Shown: piece by piece, positions 1 through 6,184 of the stretch
How positions within the stretch are numbered: the first letter of the stretch is position 1
Layout of the letters: the number at the start of each line of letters is the position of its first letter
Source of the DNA: Bacteroidetes bacterium QH_1_64_81
Lineage (GTDB): Bacteria; Bacteroidota; Rhodothermia; Rhodothermales; Salinibacteraceae
Length of the DNA: 7,774 nucleotides
Reading direction: 5' to 3'
Assembly: GCA_003022655.1 (NCBI GenBank)
Contig: PXSX01000200.1
Span: 1 to 7,774, forward strand
Program-made: the position numbers and the translations under genes
Notes under the pieces: generated by a model
The model's database searches: none
What the model saw: only the letters and a program-made list of their open reading frames with translations
What the model was told of the DNA's origin: nothing

Positions 1-689
1 TCGTCTGAGGGCAGCTCTGCCGAGCTCGACGGCAGCTCGACGGGCGCTTCTTCGGATTCGGAGAGGTGCACGTTGAAGAGCAATACCTCCCCGTCGTCGG
101 TCGCGAACGAGCGCAGCTCCTGCGCGTAGCGGAGCGGATCCCCGTCCGTGGCCTCCCCGTCGGTCACGTTGATCACGATGGGCGGGAAGCTGTGGGGGTG
201 CTGGTCGATCCAGTCGCGGACGGACTGGGCGGCTAGGTCGAGCGCCTGGCACATCGGCGTGCCGTTCTTGGCCTGGGGGTCGAACCAGATGGGCACCTTC
301 ACCCGCGTCTCCGTCGTGCCCCCCTCCCCGTCGTCCACCTCCTTCACGCGCTGCTCCATGCGCTGGGGCCGGTCGGCGAGGTGGCTGATGGGGACGAGGC
401 CGGTGCCGGGATCGTACTCGTCGGTGGGCTGGATGAGCCGCTGTACGCGCTCCCCGTAGCCAATGACGCCGACGTGAAAATAATCGCGCACGCCCTCCTC
501 CTTCGCACAGCGCAGCACGAGGTTCTGGAGGAGATCATTCACCGTGTCGGCCAGCACGCGGGCCCGGCTGGGAGCGGCGTCGCCCGTCTGCTCGGCCCCA
601 CCGAACGGCTCCTGCATCGAGGCCGACTGGTCGAGCAGGAAGAGGACGGCGGTGGGCTGCTGGCGACTAATTTCGGCGGAGTAGGGCAT
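1..689 (-). CDS. VWA-domain (von Willebrand factor type A) protein, C-terminus beyond the window
   Basis: The frame is open from an ATG at 689-687 to the left edge with no stop, giving 229 visible residues. The fold is seen from an almost N-terminal hydrophobic strand (AVLFLLDQSASM). The metal-ion-dependent adhesion site is complete: D20-x-S22-x-S24, T144 in NGTPM, and D177 in VTDGE. Proteins of this family bind a divalent metal and a protein partner through that site. No signal peptide or membrane segment precedes the domain, so this one is probably cytoplasmic, like the VWA partners of MoxR-type ATPases, although no such ATPase is visible here. Residues 90-135 form a longer charged insertion between the central strands and the MIDAS threonine. 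No clear Shine-Dalgarno site precedes the start; the start was chosen because the first beta strand follows closely. A terminator at 800-770 separates it from the upstream TPR gene, so it probably has its own promoter in 690-769. The partner and process are unknown. Confidence 0.88.
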   Translation of the reverse strand, partial: MPYSAEISRQQPTAVLFLLDQSASMQEPFGGAEQTGDAAPSRARVLADTVNDLLQNLVLRCAKEEGVRDYFHVGVIGYGERVQRLIQPTDEYDPGTGLVPISHLADRPQRMEQRVKEVDDGEGGTTETRVKVPIWFDPQAKNGTPMCQALDLAAQSVRDWIDQHPHSFPPIVINVTDGEATDGDPLRYAQELRSFATDDGEVLLFNVHLSESEEAPVELPSSSAELPSD

Positions 690-769
690 GCGCGCAAAGG
701 CGGATCATCGAGGAGACGGCGGCTCAGAAGTGGCATTAACCGGCCCCGCCGACGTTCCAGGAGCACTGT

Positions 770-800
770 AAAAAACGCCGGGAGACCTGCCTCTCCTGGC
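770..800 (-). terminator. Intrinsic terminator after the TPR gene
   Basis: Read on the minus strand, GCC-A-GGAGA, a six-base loop, then TCTCC-C-GGC form a stem of eight pairs with one A-C mismatch, followed at once by G and six T (plus-strand A run 770-775). It begins three bases after the TPR stop codon, the expected place for a Rho-independent terminator. Confidence 0.8.
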
Positions 801-803
801 CGA

Positions 804-1595
804 CTAGTCGAGCTCATCGAGGAGCGTGCGCGCCTCTTTCTTGTATTTTGGGGCGAAGGGATCGACGCCGGGCATGTCGAGGGCCGTTTTCAATTCCCGC
901 CGGGCGGCCTCCGGGCGGCCCATCTGCATGTAGGTCTTCGCGAGCTCGAGATGATGGAAGACTTTGTCGTTGAGCTCGATGGCCTGCTTGAAGTCGCGCA
1001 CGGCCTGTTCGATGGACGACTCTGGAAGGCCCCCGTAGACTGTTTTTACGATGGCCCGTTGGAAGAAGCCGATATCCTCCACCTCCCGGTGCCAGCGCCC
1101 ACGGGTGTGGTAGGCCCCGTCGAGCGTCGAGTCGAGCGCAATGGCACGGTCGGCGTGGCGCTTGATGGCCCGTGAGCGCTGGATGCGCTCTCGCGTCCCG
1201 GAATTCAGCGCCGCCCGGCCCTGCGCCACCGCCAGGGCGAGGTGGGCGCGGGCACTCGTCGAGTCCGCCGCAAGTCCCGCCTTGGCGACATCGAGCGCGC
1301 TCTGATAGTAGTCCGCCCGTGTGTCCTCGTCGTCGGTGGTCTGCCCAAGGTCGGCGTAGGTGTACACCAGCCGCCACAGCACGGCCACCTCACTGGGATG
1401 CTCGTCGCGCAGCGCCTGAAGCCGCGTCCGGGCCGCCCGAAAATCGCCCGCCTGCCGAAGGCTGTCGACCGTCGTCAGGGCTGCCCGGAGGGTTGTGTCC
1501 GACGTGTTGGGCGACTGGGCCTGGGCGGGAGAGACGAGTACGCTCCCGAGTACGACGAATACGCTGAGCACAAGAAATGACCCGCACGAACGCAT
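804..1595 (-). CDS. Exported TPR (tetratricopeptide repeat) protein
   Basis: The product has 263 residues from the ATG at 1595-1593. I prefer this start to an ATG 36 bases upstream because it opens a textbook signal peptide: MRSC, a hydrophobic core (FLVLSVFVVLGSVLV), then SPAQAQ with a likely cut after AQA near residue 26. The mature part is almost wholly helical and has TPR-like helix pairs, for example around ARTRLQALRDEHPSEVAVLW, ALDVAKAGLAADSTSARAHLAL, and near the C-terminus AVRDFKQAIELNDKVFHHLELAKTY followed by GRPEAARRELKTALDM. The layout resembles TPR proteins related to the regulator-of-microtubule-dynamics (RMDN) group, common in Bacteroidota with no settled function. TPRs scaffold protein contacts; here this would be in the periplasm or at the outer membrane. 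Mature residues are rich in Asp and Glu, as in halophiles. It ends in a strong terminator, so it closes its transcript. The partner is not evident from the neighbours. Confidence 0.85.
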   Translation of the reverse strand: MRSCGSFLVLSVFVVLGSVLVSPAQAQSPNTSDTTLRAALTTVDSLRQAGDFRAARTRLQALRDEHPSEVAVLWRLVYTYADLGQTTDDEDTRADYYQSALDVAKAGLAADSTSARAHLALAVAQGRAALNSGTRERIQRSRAIKRHADRAIALDSTLDGAYHTRGRWHREVEDIGFFQRAIVKTVYGGLPESSIEQAVRDFKQAIELNDKVFHHLELAKTYMQMGRPEAARRELKTALDMPGVDPFAPKYKKEARTLLDELD

Positions 1596-1702
1596 AGGAA
1601 ACGGTGGACGGATGGGTGGGATGAGCAACACGAGGAGCCCGGAACGGCGTGGTTCAGGACTGCCGTGCCCATCGAATGCGTTGCCGGACCAAAAGATTTG
1701 CG

Positions 1703-2083
1703 CTACGCCGCCGTCTGATCCTCATCGTCCTTTGCCTGCTCGTCGCCTTCCTCCCTCTGCCCGTTTTTCGGAATGCCGCGGTCCTCAAGCAGAGATTGAC
1801 CGAGAAGGTCGTGAAGCTTGGCATTCCAGAGGCCGGCCCCTTTGCGCAGGCGGATCGGTATCGTCCGACCGTCCTCTAGGTGGAGGAGAAGATTTGGGCG
1901 CTCGGGGCGAGGGCGCCAGTCGACCTCGTCGATGTCCGCAACGGCCACCTCCTTCTGGTATTGTCCCCGCCACGTCCACCCCTGAATGTGAATCCGGTCT
2001 TCATAGAGAGACGCCCACCCGAACCAGAGGGTGCGATGGGGAAGTGTGCACCGGTGCGAGTAGAGGGGATCGGAAGAAGCCAA
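1703..2083 (-). CDS. Small PH-like domain protein of unknown function, TTG start
   Basis: The product has 126 residues. After a short N-terminus comes a pattern of alternating strands ending in an amphipathic helix: LWFGWASLYEDRIHIQGW, then KEVAVADIDEVDWRP, then NLLLHLEDGRTIPIRL and GLWNAKLHDLLGQ. This resembles bacterial PH-like (bPH) domains, which are small beta-sandwiches capped by a helix. The last 20 residues (NGQREEGDEQAKDDEDQTAA) are a very acidic tail. The frame holds no ATG; TTG at 2083-2081 is the best start, with CTG seven bases upstream as an alternative and an in-frame stop at 2104-2102. The gene lies 146 bases downstream of holB on the same strand and 107 bases upstream of the TPR gene. 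No signal peptide or membrane span is present. Function is unknown. A 5'-truncated or frameshifted gene is possible but less likely, as the domain pattern is complete. Confidence 0.65.
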   Translation of the reverse strand: MASSDPLYSHRCTLPHRTLWFGWASLYEDRIHIQGWTWRGQYQKEVAVADIDEVDWRPRPERPNLLLHLEDGRTIPIRLRKGAGLWNAKLHDLLGQSLLEDRGIPKNGQREEGDEQAKDDEDQTAA

Positions 2084-2229
2084 GAGCGGGTGCTGATTGG
2101 TTCAACAAAGCAAACATCTTCTACTGTCCGAGGCCTGTTCGACCGCGCCCATTTTCATTGAAACGCTCCCCCGACCGGGAAGGGCTTCCGAAGGACAGGC
2201 CTGTGACGCCTCTTCCACTCGTCCTATTC

Positions 2230-3417
2230 TCACGCGGCGGCCCGGAGTTCGGCCTCCGAGAGCGGCACATACAGGCCGTCCACGTCGCGGCCCCGCATGG
2301 CCCGGGTCAGGCTGTGGGCAAGGGCCGTAAGCAGCAATGGGACACGCACGTTGCGCTCCGCAAGTTCCACCGCTTCCTCCACGAGGCCCACCATGCCCTC
2401 CAGGTCGGCATCGGGCAGGTTGCCACAGAACCGCGCCACGGCCTCCCGTTGATCCACGTTCACCAACGGGGCGTCCTCGCCCATCGTGCGGTACAACAGA
2501 AGATCCCGGACCCAGCGAAGCATGAGACGCAGGACACTTTTCACCCGCTCGCGGCCCTGCTTCTGGAGCTCCTGAATGCACCGGTTGAGCGGCTCCACCT
2601 TTTGCGTGTAGGCGGCCCGGAAATAATCGAGTACCAGCTCGCGGCTGGTCATCAGGTTCTCGTTGGCGGCCAGCTCGAGCGCTTGGCTATAGGACCCGTC
2701 CGCCATGCGGGCAAGCATCGACGCCGCGTCCGGCTCCATCTCGTCCCGCTCAATGAGGGCCTGCTCGATCGTCTCCGGCAGCAGCGGGTCGAACCGCAGG
2801 CGCTGGCAGCGGGACAGAATCGTAGGCAGCAGCTGCTCGGGCCGGTTCGTGGTGAGCAAGAACACCGTCTGGGGCGGGGGCTCTTCCAGTAGCTTCAGAA
2901 AGGCATTGGCCGCTTCCTCGCGCATCTTCTCGGCGTCGAGGAGAATATTCACTTTGTACTGTCCTTCGCCCCGGGCCAGGCTCATGGGCTGAATCACGTC
3001 CTGCCGCACCTGGTCGATTCGGTAGTACACCTGCTGATTCGAGGTCTCGGACGGGTCGGAGAGGGAGGGCCGGCGCATGTAGTCGATGACGGCGTACGGA
3101 TTCTCTCCAAGCCGCCGAATCCGCGTTCCCATGTCCTCCTCGTCGCGATCGGCTTCGTCGCTCCAGGGGTGCGGCAGATGCACGTGGACGTCCGGGTGCA
3201 CCATGCGACGCGTCTTCCGACAAGCCGGGCACGCGTCGCAGGCCTCCTCGTCCTGCTCGGGGCACTGCAGCGCGCGGGCCATCTCATAGGCCACGGCCCG
3301 CTTGCCCACGCCGTTGGGGCCGTGCAGGAGATAGGCATGGGCCACCCGATCCTGTGCCAGGGCGTGGCGCAGGGTATCAACGACCCGCTCCTGATCGAGA
3401 ACCGTACTCCAGGCCAT
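2230..3417 (-). CDS. holB: DNA polymerase III subunit delta' (clamp loader)
   Basis: The product has 395 residues and belongs to the AAA+ clamp-loader family, which opens and closes the sliding clamp on primed DNA. In order: N-terminal helix AWSTVLDQERVVDTL and VAHAYLLHGPNGVGKR with a full Walker A (33-40); a zinc module with Cys52, Cys60, Cys63 and Cys66 (CDACPAC); an acidic linker at 85-95; YYRIDQVRQDVIQPMSL; a Walker B-like strand ILLDAEKM (158-165); NAFLKLLEEPPP; the sensor 1 region LLTTNRPEQLLP (187-198); and the SRC motif (202-204) that supplies the arginine finger. The collar domain follows. No tau-type C-terminal extension is present, so I call it delta' and not DnaX. Walker A looks intact, unlike E. 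coli delta', where the site does not bind ATP. ATG at 3417-3415 is well placed at the conserved N-terminus. It is the first gene of the minus-strand run and faces a divergent plus-strand gene. Confidence 0.95.
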   Translation of the reverse strand: MAWSTVLDQERVVDTLRHALAQDRVAHAYLLHGPNGVGKRAVAYEMARALQCPEQDEEACDACPACRKTRRMVHPDVHVHLPHPWSDEADRDEEDMGTRIRRLGENPYAVIDYMRRPSLSDPSETSNQQVYYRIDQVRQDVIQPMSLARGEGQYKVNILLDAEKMREEAANAFLKLLEEPPPQTVFLLTTNRPEQLLPTILSRCQRLRFDPLLPETIEQALIERDEMEPDAASMLARMADGSYSQALELAANENLMTSRELVLDYFRAAYTQKVEPLNRCIQELQKQGRERVKSVLRLMLRWVRDLLLYRTMGEDAPLVNVDQREAVARFCGNLPDADLEGMVGLVEEAVELAERNVRVPLLLTALAHSLTRAMRGRDVDGLYVPLSEAELRAAA

Positions 3418-3595
3418 CCGACAGTATGGGGATGTGGTCGTGACTGAGAATTATTCCAACGTATAGCCTGCGCGTGACGAGGGCAACCATTCAAGAGCGG
3501 ATCACATCCGGTTCCCGCCCCGAACATCACCCGAGCGCCCCGCGTGAAAGGACACGTTCTTGCGCAACCACCGTCCACCTTCATTGCCCTGCAGC
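3418..3595. promoter_or_regulatory. Divergent intergenic region between holB and the 74-residue gene
   Basis: These 178 bases must hold promoters for both flanking genes unless the small gene is transcribed otherwise. The only AT-richer patch is around 3448-3465 (gaattattcc, then gtatag). On the minus strand TATACG at about 3465-3460 could be a -10 element for holB, with TTGCCC fifteen bases upstream as a poor -35. No Bacteroidota-type TAnnTTTG element was seen. The promoter assignment is weak. Confidence 0.3.
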
Positions 3596-3820
3596 ATGGA
3601 TGCCTCCTCCCACCGTGGCTTCACCTTCCAGTCGTATTGCCCCGACGGGCCGCAGGCGAACAAGCACGCCCTGCAAGCGACCCGCGGTCGCATCACCCTT
3701 TTCGTAGAGGTGTCGGACGGGGAGCTGCCGACCGGGTGGGACCTGCGCGATGTGCTGCACTATGAAATCGACCGTCTCATGGATCCGGCCACGCTCCGCG
3801 ACGTGGAGCACCTGAACTGA
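3596..3820 (+). CDS. Small hypothetical protein, 74 residues
   Basis: I do not recognise this family. The ATG at 3596 is preferred to an in-frame TTG at 3560, because the upstream residues (RNHRPPSLPCS) look like untranslated sequence. The protein reads as a compact alpha/beta unit: GFTFQSYCPDG (10-20), a strand GRITLFVEVSDG (31-42), and a C-terminal amphipathic helix WDLRDVLHYEIDRLMDPATL (48-67). It has one cysteine, no signal peptide and no membrane span. The acidic composition and third-position GC match the neighbours, which argues for a real gene. It is transcribed away from holB and followed by the tRNA remnant region; no terminator was found directly after its stop. No function is proposed. 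Confidence 0.55.
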   Translation: MDASSHRGFTFQSYCPDGPQANKHALQATRGRITLFVEVSDGELPTGWDLRDVLHYEIDRLMDPATLRDVEHLN

Positions 3821-3978
3821 CGCCCTCGTCCACCGCTTCTTCACTGCGCTCCGGAAACACCGGGCGCGCGAGTGAGCATACAAACGCCCCGATACCGTTC
3901 CGGCGTGGCAACTCGTACCGCCTATCGAGGATCGATGTGCACGGATTCGTCCGATTGATGAAGGAAGGCCTGTCGCGA

Positions 3979-4030
3979 GGGGCGTCTCGGGCCCCCCCGG
4001 AGGTCGAGGGTTCAAATCCCTCCCACGCTA
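3979..4030 (+). pseudogene. tRNA gene remnant: 3' half (T-arm and 3' acceptor strand)
   Basis: A perfect T-arm is present: stem GAGGG (4006-4010), loop TTCAAAT (4011-4017), stem CCCTC (4018-4022), preceded by the typical variable-loop sequence AGGTC (4001-4005). It is followed by a seven-base 3' acceptor strand CCACGCT (4023-4029) and a discriminator A (4030). CCA is not encoded, as is usual in Bacteroidota. The 5' half is not convincing. The sequence where the 5' acceptor strand of a normal-length tRNA should lie (about 3954-3960) does not pair with CCACGCT. The anticodon arm is irregular: TCGGG/CCCGG would leave a four-base loop of C, and GGGGC/GCCCC leaves seven bases but an odd ten-base variable region. 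I read it as a tRNA 3' fragment, such as an integrase attachment remnant, or a decayed tRNA. The amino acid cannot be assigned. Confidence 0.6.
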
Positions 4031-4050
4031 CCGATGCCTTGCCCCCTCGA

Positions 4051-4084
4051 AACCCGCCTTGAGCGCCGCTCAGGGCGGGTTTTT
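4051..4084 (+). terminator. Strong intrinsic terminator downstream of the tRNA remnant
   Basis: AACCCGCC (4051-4058) pairs with GGCGGGTT (4074-4081). Inside it, T-GAGC (4060-4064) pairs with GCTC-A (4068-4072) around a three-base loop, with one T-G wobble between the two parts. The stem is 14 pairs long and runs into five T (4080-4084). It sits 20 bases after the tRNA 3' end, where a tRNA terminator is expected, and upstream of the truncated GxGYxYP gene. Transcription from the left would thus hardly reach that gene. Confidence 0.85.
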
Positions 4085-4226
4085 GTCGTTCGTGGGGCGC
4101 TTCCAGGGGCCTCTCTGTCTCCTGACAAAACGGCCTACAACACCCCAAATTCCGGCGGTCTGTACACAACTCTGCATACAGTCGTGTTCAGTGAATCGGA
4201 GGCTGAAGCCTCAAGTCCGAACGGGC

Positions 4227-5525
4227 CCTGCGAGTTCAGCCGGCCTGACCGATGCGGTGGTCGTGACCGAGGACCAGATTCCGATGGTGCAGGCCGCCGG
4301 CCTGGAAAAGGTCGAGGACTTTCGGGGCCAGTTCACCGGCCAGTCCGACCGCGAGATTTACGAATGGGCGTGGGAGGAATATGGCAATCAGACGAGCAAA
4401 GACGTGATCGTCTGGATGGGGGGCGTTTCAGAGGACCGCATGGAGCCCGGCGTCGCCGACTTCGGCATCTACCAGGAGGCCTTCTTCACCGACCTCTCCA
4501 CCAACCCGGCGGACTCGCTTGAGCTGAGCCTGGCCGACAAGATCCTGGACACGATGAATCCAGGCGGGCTCGTCATGGGGTGGCACTCCTACGCCAAGGA
4601 CTCGGAGGGGCAGCACGTGACGCTCGTCTCGCAGCATGCCCTGCGGATGGAGGGCCTCAATACGCTGCCCAACACCAGCTTCAACACCCAGATTCCAACC
4701 ACCCCCGGATACGAGTTCGAAAACAACCACAACGTGCCGCGCGACACGACTCTCGTGCCGGAGAACAAGATCTACATCGCCCCGGTCCAGACCGACGGCC
4801 TCGGCATCGGGGCGTGGCTCAAAGAAGGGAGAGGCACGCTCCCCTATGCCTGGGAGGTGACGATGAACTGGCAGTGGCTTTCCCCGGCCCTCCTCCAGTA
4901 TTTCTACGATCAGGCCACGCCGAACGATTACTTCATCGGCACGCTCTCCGGTCCGGGCTACATGTACCCGAACGCGGTGCCCAGCGACAAGCTCCCGTCG
5001 CTGGTGGACGAGGCTGAGGGCCTCATGGAGACACTCGACCTCCGTGTCTTCGAGATTATGGACTACTCACAAGGCACGCGCCAGTGGGGCAATCTAGACC
5101 TGACGACGGAGGTCGTCGACACGTACTACGAGGAGATGCCCAGCGCCATCGGCTTCATCAATGGATACGGGCCCGCTACGACATTCGACCTGCGAGGGGA
5201 CCGGCCCTTCATGTCGTACGATTACTACCTGAGCGAAGACCGCCCCCGAGAGCAAATCATCGCTGACCTGCGCGAGTTGGCCCGCCTCAACTCCGAGCGG
5301 CCGTACTTTCTCCTCCTCCACGTCCGGCAGCGAAGCACCGTCGAACAGGTGAAGGGCATTCTAGACGCGCTCGGGCCCGGGTTCGAGGTCGTTCCGCTGG
5401 ACGTATTCCTCACGATGGCCGCGTCGGCCCCCACCTTCGACGCTCCACGCCACTTGCCGCCCGGGCACGAGGCCCCAGCCGGACGACGCCCCACGTCTAG
5501 CGGACTGCCGGACTCTTCCAAGTAG
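4227..5525 (+). pseudogene. GxGYxYP-family putative glycoside hydrolase, N-terminally truncated
   Basis: The family signature appears as GPGYMYP (4950-4970). About 432 residues match the expected family layout: SSAGLTDAVVVTEDQ, which resembles the segment after the missing N-terminal domain; a middle domain with KDVIVWMGGV and GIYQEAFFTDLS; GGLVMGWHSYAKDSEGQHV; then the C-terminal region with NWQWLSPALLQYFYDQATPN, the signature, and RPYFLLLHVRQRSTVEQVKG. Members are usually secreted and larger, with a further N-terminal domain and signal peptide. Both are absent here. The frame stays open upstream to 4059, but that sequence (VNRRLKPQVRTG and before) does not look like the family and overlaps the terminator. 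If translated, possible starts are ATG 4284 or GTG 4257/4263, giving about 414-423 residues without export. The sugar substrate is unknown, and the enzymatic role itself is a family-level prediction. The C-terminal 35 residues are Pro/Arg-rich and probably disordered. Confidence 0.8.
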
Positions 5526-5546
5526 AGCGCCTGACGCGCTTCTTTT
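5526..5546 (+). terminator. Possible short terminator after the GxGYxYP gene
   Basis: Immediately after the TAG stop, AGCGC (5526-5530) and GCGCT (5536-5540) form a five-pair GC-rich stem with a five-base loop, extended by a G-T pair, followed by TCTTTT (5541-5546). The position is right, but the stem is short and the T run is broken by a C. Confidence 0.45.
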
Positions 5547-5562
5547 GTGACGCTTGCACGTC

Positions 5563-5584
5563 CTGAGCCTCAGCTGAGCCTCAG
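5563..5584. repeat. Two abutting copies of an 11-base near-palindrome
   Basis: CTGAGCCTCAG occurs at 5563-5573 and again, with no gap, at 5574-5584. Each copy is an odd-centred palindrome (CTGAG-C-CTCAG), so the pair is both a direct and an inverted repeat. It lies 169 bases upstream of the response-regulator start. It could be a tandem operator, or simply a local duplication. Confidence 0.6.
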
Positions 5585-5752
5585 TGATGGACACGAACCT
5601 TCTTGCTCTCCGCGACCATGAGCCGCCGATGTGGAACCTTGGGGCGCGGCCCACTTTTTTCGGGAAAGAATTCTGGACAAGACAGGAACGAATCACATCG
5701 CCTGTCATTTTTTTGTAACCTATCTACCACATTTCAGGGCCGAGTCCGAACT

Positions 5753-6145
5753 ATGAACTCCAATACGCCCCATCTCCTCTCTGTCGAGGACAATCCGGAG
5801 ACCCGTCTCTTGCTAACGCACCTGCTCAACGAGGACTACAATGTCACCTCCGTGCCCGACGTGGATGAGGCGCTGGACGCTGTGAATTCTGCGTCGTTCG
5901 ACCTCTTGCTGCTGGACATCAATCTCGATTCTGGAGAAGAGGGAACGAAGCTTCTCCACATGATTCGGGACCGCGAGGACAGCGAACACGTTCCGGCCGT
6001 CGCCCTGACCGCCTACGCCATGCCTGGCGATCGAGAAGCGCTGCTCGCTGAGGGATTCGACGGATACGTGAGCAAGCCCTTCACGGGTCGAGAACTTACC
6101 GAGACCATCGACCACGTGCTCGCGGCACAGAGAAAGCCCTCTTGA
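5753..6145 (+). CDS. Single-domain response regulator (CheY-like receiver)
   Basis: The product has 130 residues and consists of a receiver domain with no output domain. The phosphorylation pocket is complete: acidic pair E12-D13 in LLSVEDNPE, phosphoacceptor D55 at the end of the LLLLD strand, T86 in ALTAYAM, and K108 in VSKPF. Y88 occupies the usual aromatic switch region. It should accept a phosphoryl group from a histidine kinase and act through protein contact, as CheY-like or Spo0F-like proteins do, in the cytoplasm. The start was set at ATG 5753 because the first beta strand follows directly; the frame is open further up to 5603, but that sequence is not receiver-like. No clear Shine-Dalgarno site was seen; an AT-rich patch at 5707-5735 (run of T, then gtaacctatc) is the likely promoter area. 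No histidine kinase is visible in the window, so it is an orphan here. Confidence 0.93.
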   Translation: MNSNTPHLLSVEDNPETRLLLTHLLNEDYNVTSVPDVDEALDAVNSASFDLLLLDINLDSGEEGTKLLHMIRDREDSEHVPAVALTAYAMPGDREALLAEGFDGYVSKPFTGRELTETIDHVLAAQRKPS

Positions 6146-6184
6146 TCTCCGCCGGTCCGTCTTCGCCCGCGCCCAGCGATTCAG

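Larger units (their letters stand above)
3821..4226. other. Gene-free stretch with tRNA remnant and terminator
   Basis: About 400 bases lie between the small gene and the start of recognisable GxGYxYP sequence. Longer open frames here on either strand are not convincing; one minus-strand frame contains WEGFEPSTSGG, the familiar false peptide made by reading a tRNA T-arm backwards. Contents: a hairpin with a TTCG loop (3942-3953), the 3' half of a tRNA gene (to 4030), a strong plus-strand terminator (4051-4084), a spaced inverted repeat CTGTA/TACAG (4160-4164 and 4177-4181), and a small hairpin GAGGCT-GA-AGCCTC (4199-4212). Confidence 0.6.

Noticed and set aside
381..1175. Plus-strand frame of 264 codons
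   Set aside because: It is antisense to the VWA and TPR genes and crosses the terminator between them. The MIDAS-bearing VWA frame on the minus strand is clearly the real one.
1495..2892. Plus-strand frame of 465 codons
   Set aside because: It runs antisense to the TPR, PH-like and holB genes and is Arg/Pro/His-rich with no domain pattern; it is a product of high GC.
3846..3869. Hairpin GCGC-CCGG / CCGG-GCGC after the 74-residue gene as a terminator
   Set aside because: The stem is broken by an uneven internal loop, and no T run follows on either strand.
3880..4035. tmRNA gene ending at the T-arm
   Set aside because: No tag-peptide frame ending in Ala-Ala-stop and no typical tmRNA 5' end was found within 400 bases upstream.
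3777..4169. Minus-strand frame of 130 codons across the tRNA region
   Set aside because: It contains WEGFEPSTSGG, the peptide produced by translating a tRNA T-arm in reverse. It is a false gene.
4034..4522. Plus-strand frame of 162 codons overlapping the GxGYxYP start
   Set aside because: It lies in a different frame from the recognisable protein, is low-complexity Arg/Gly-rich, and begins in the tRNA terminator region.
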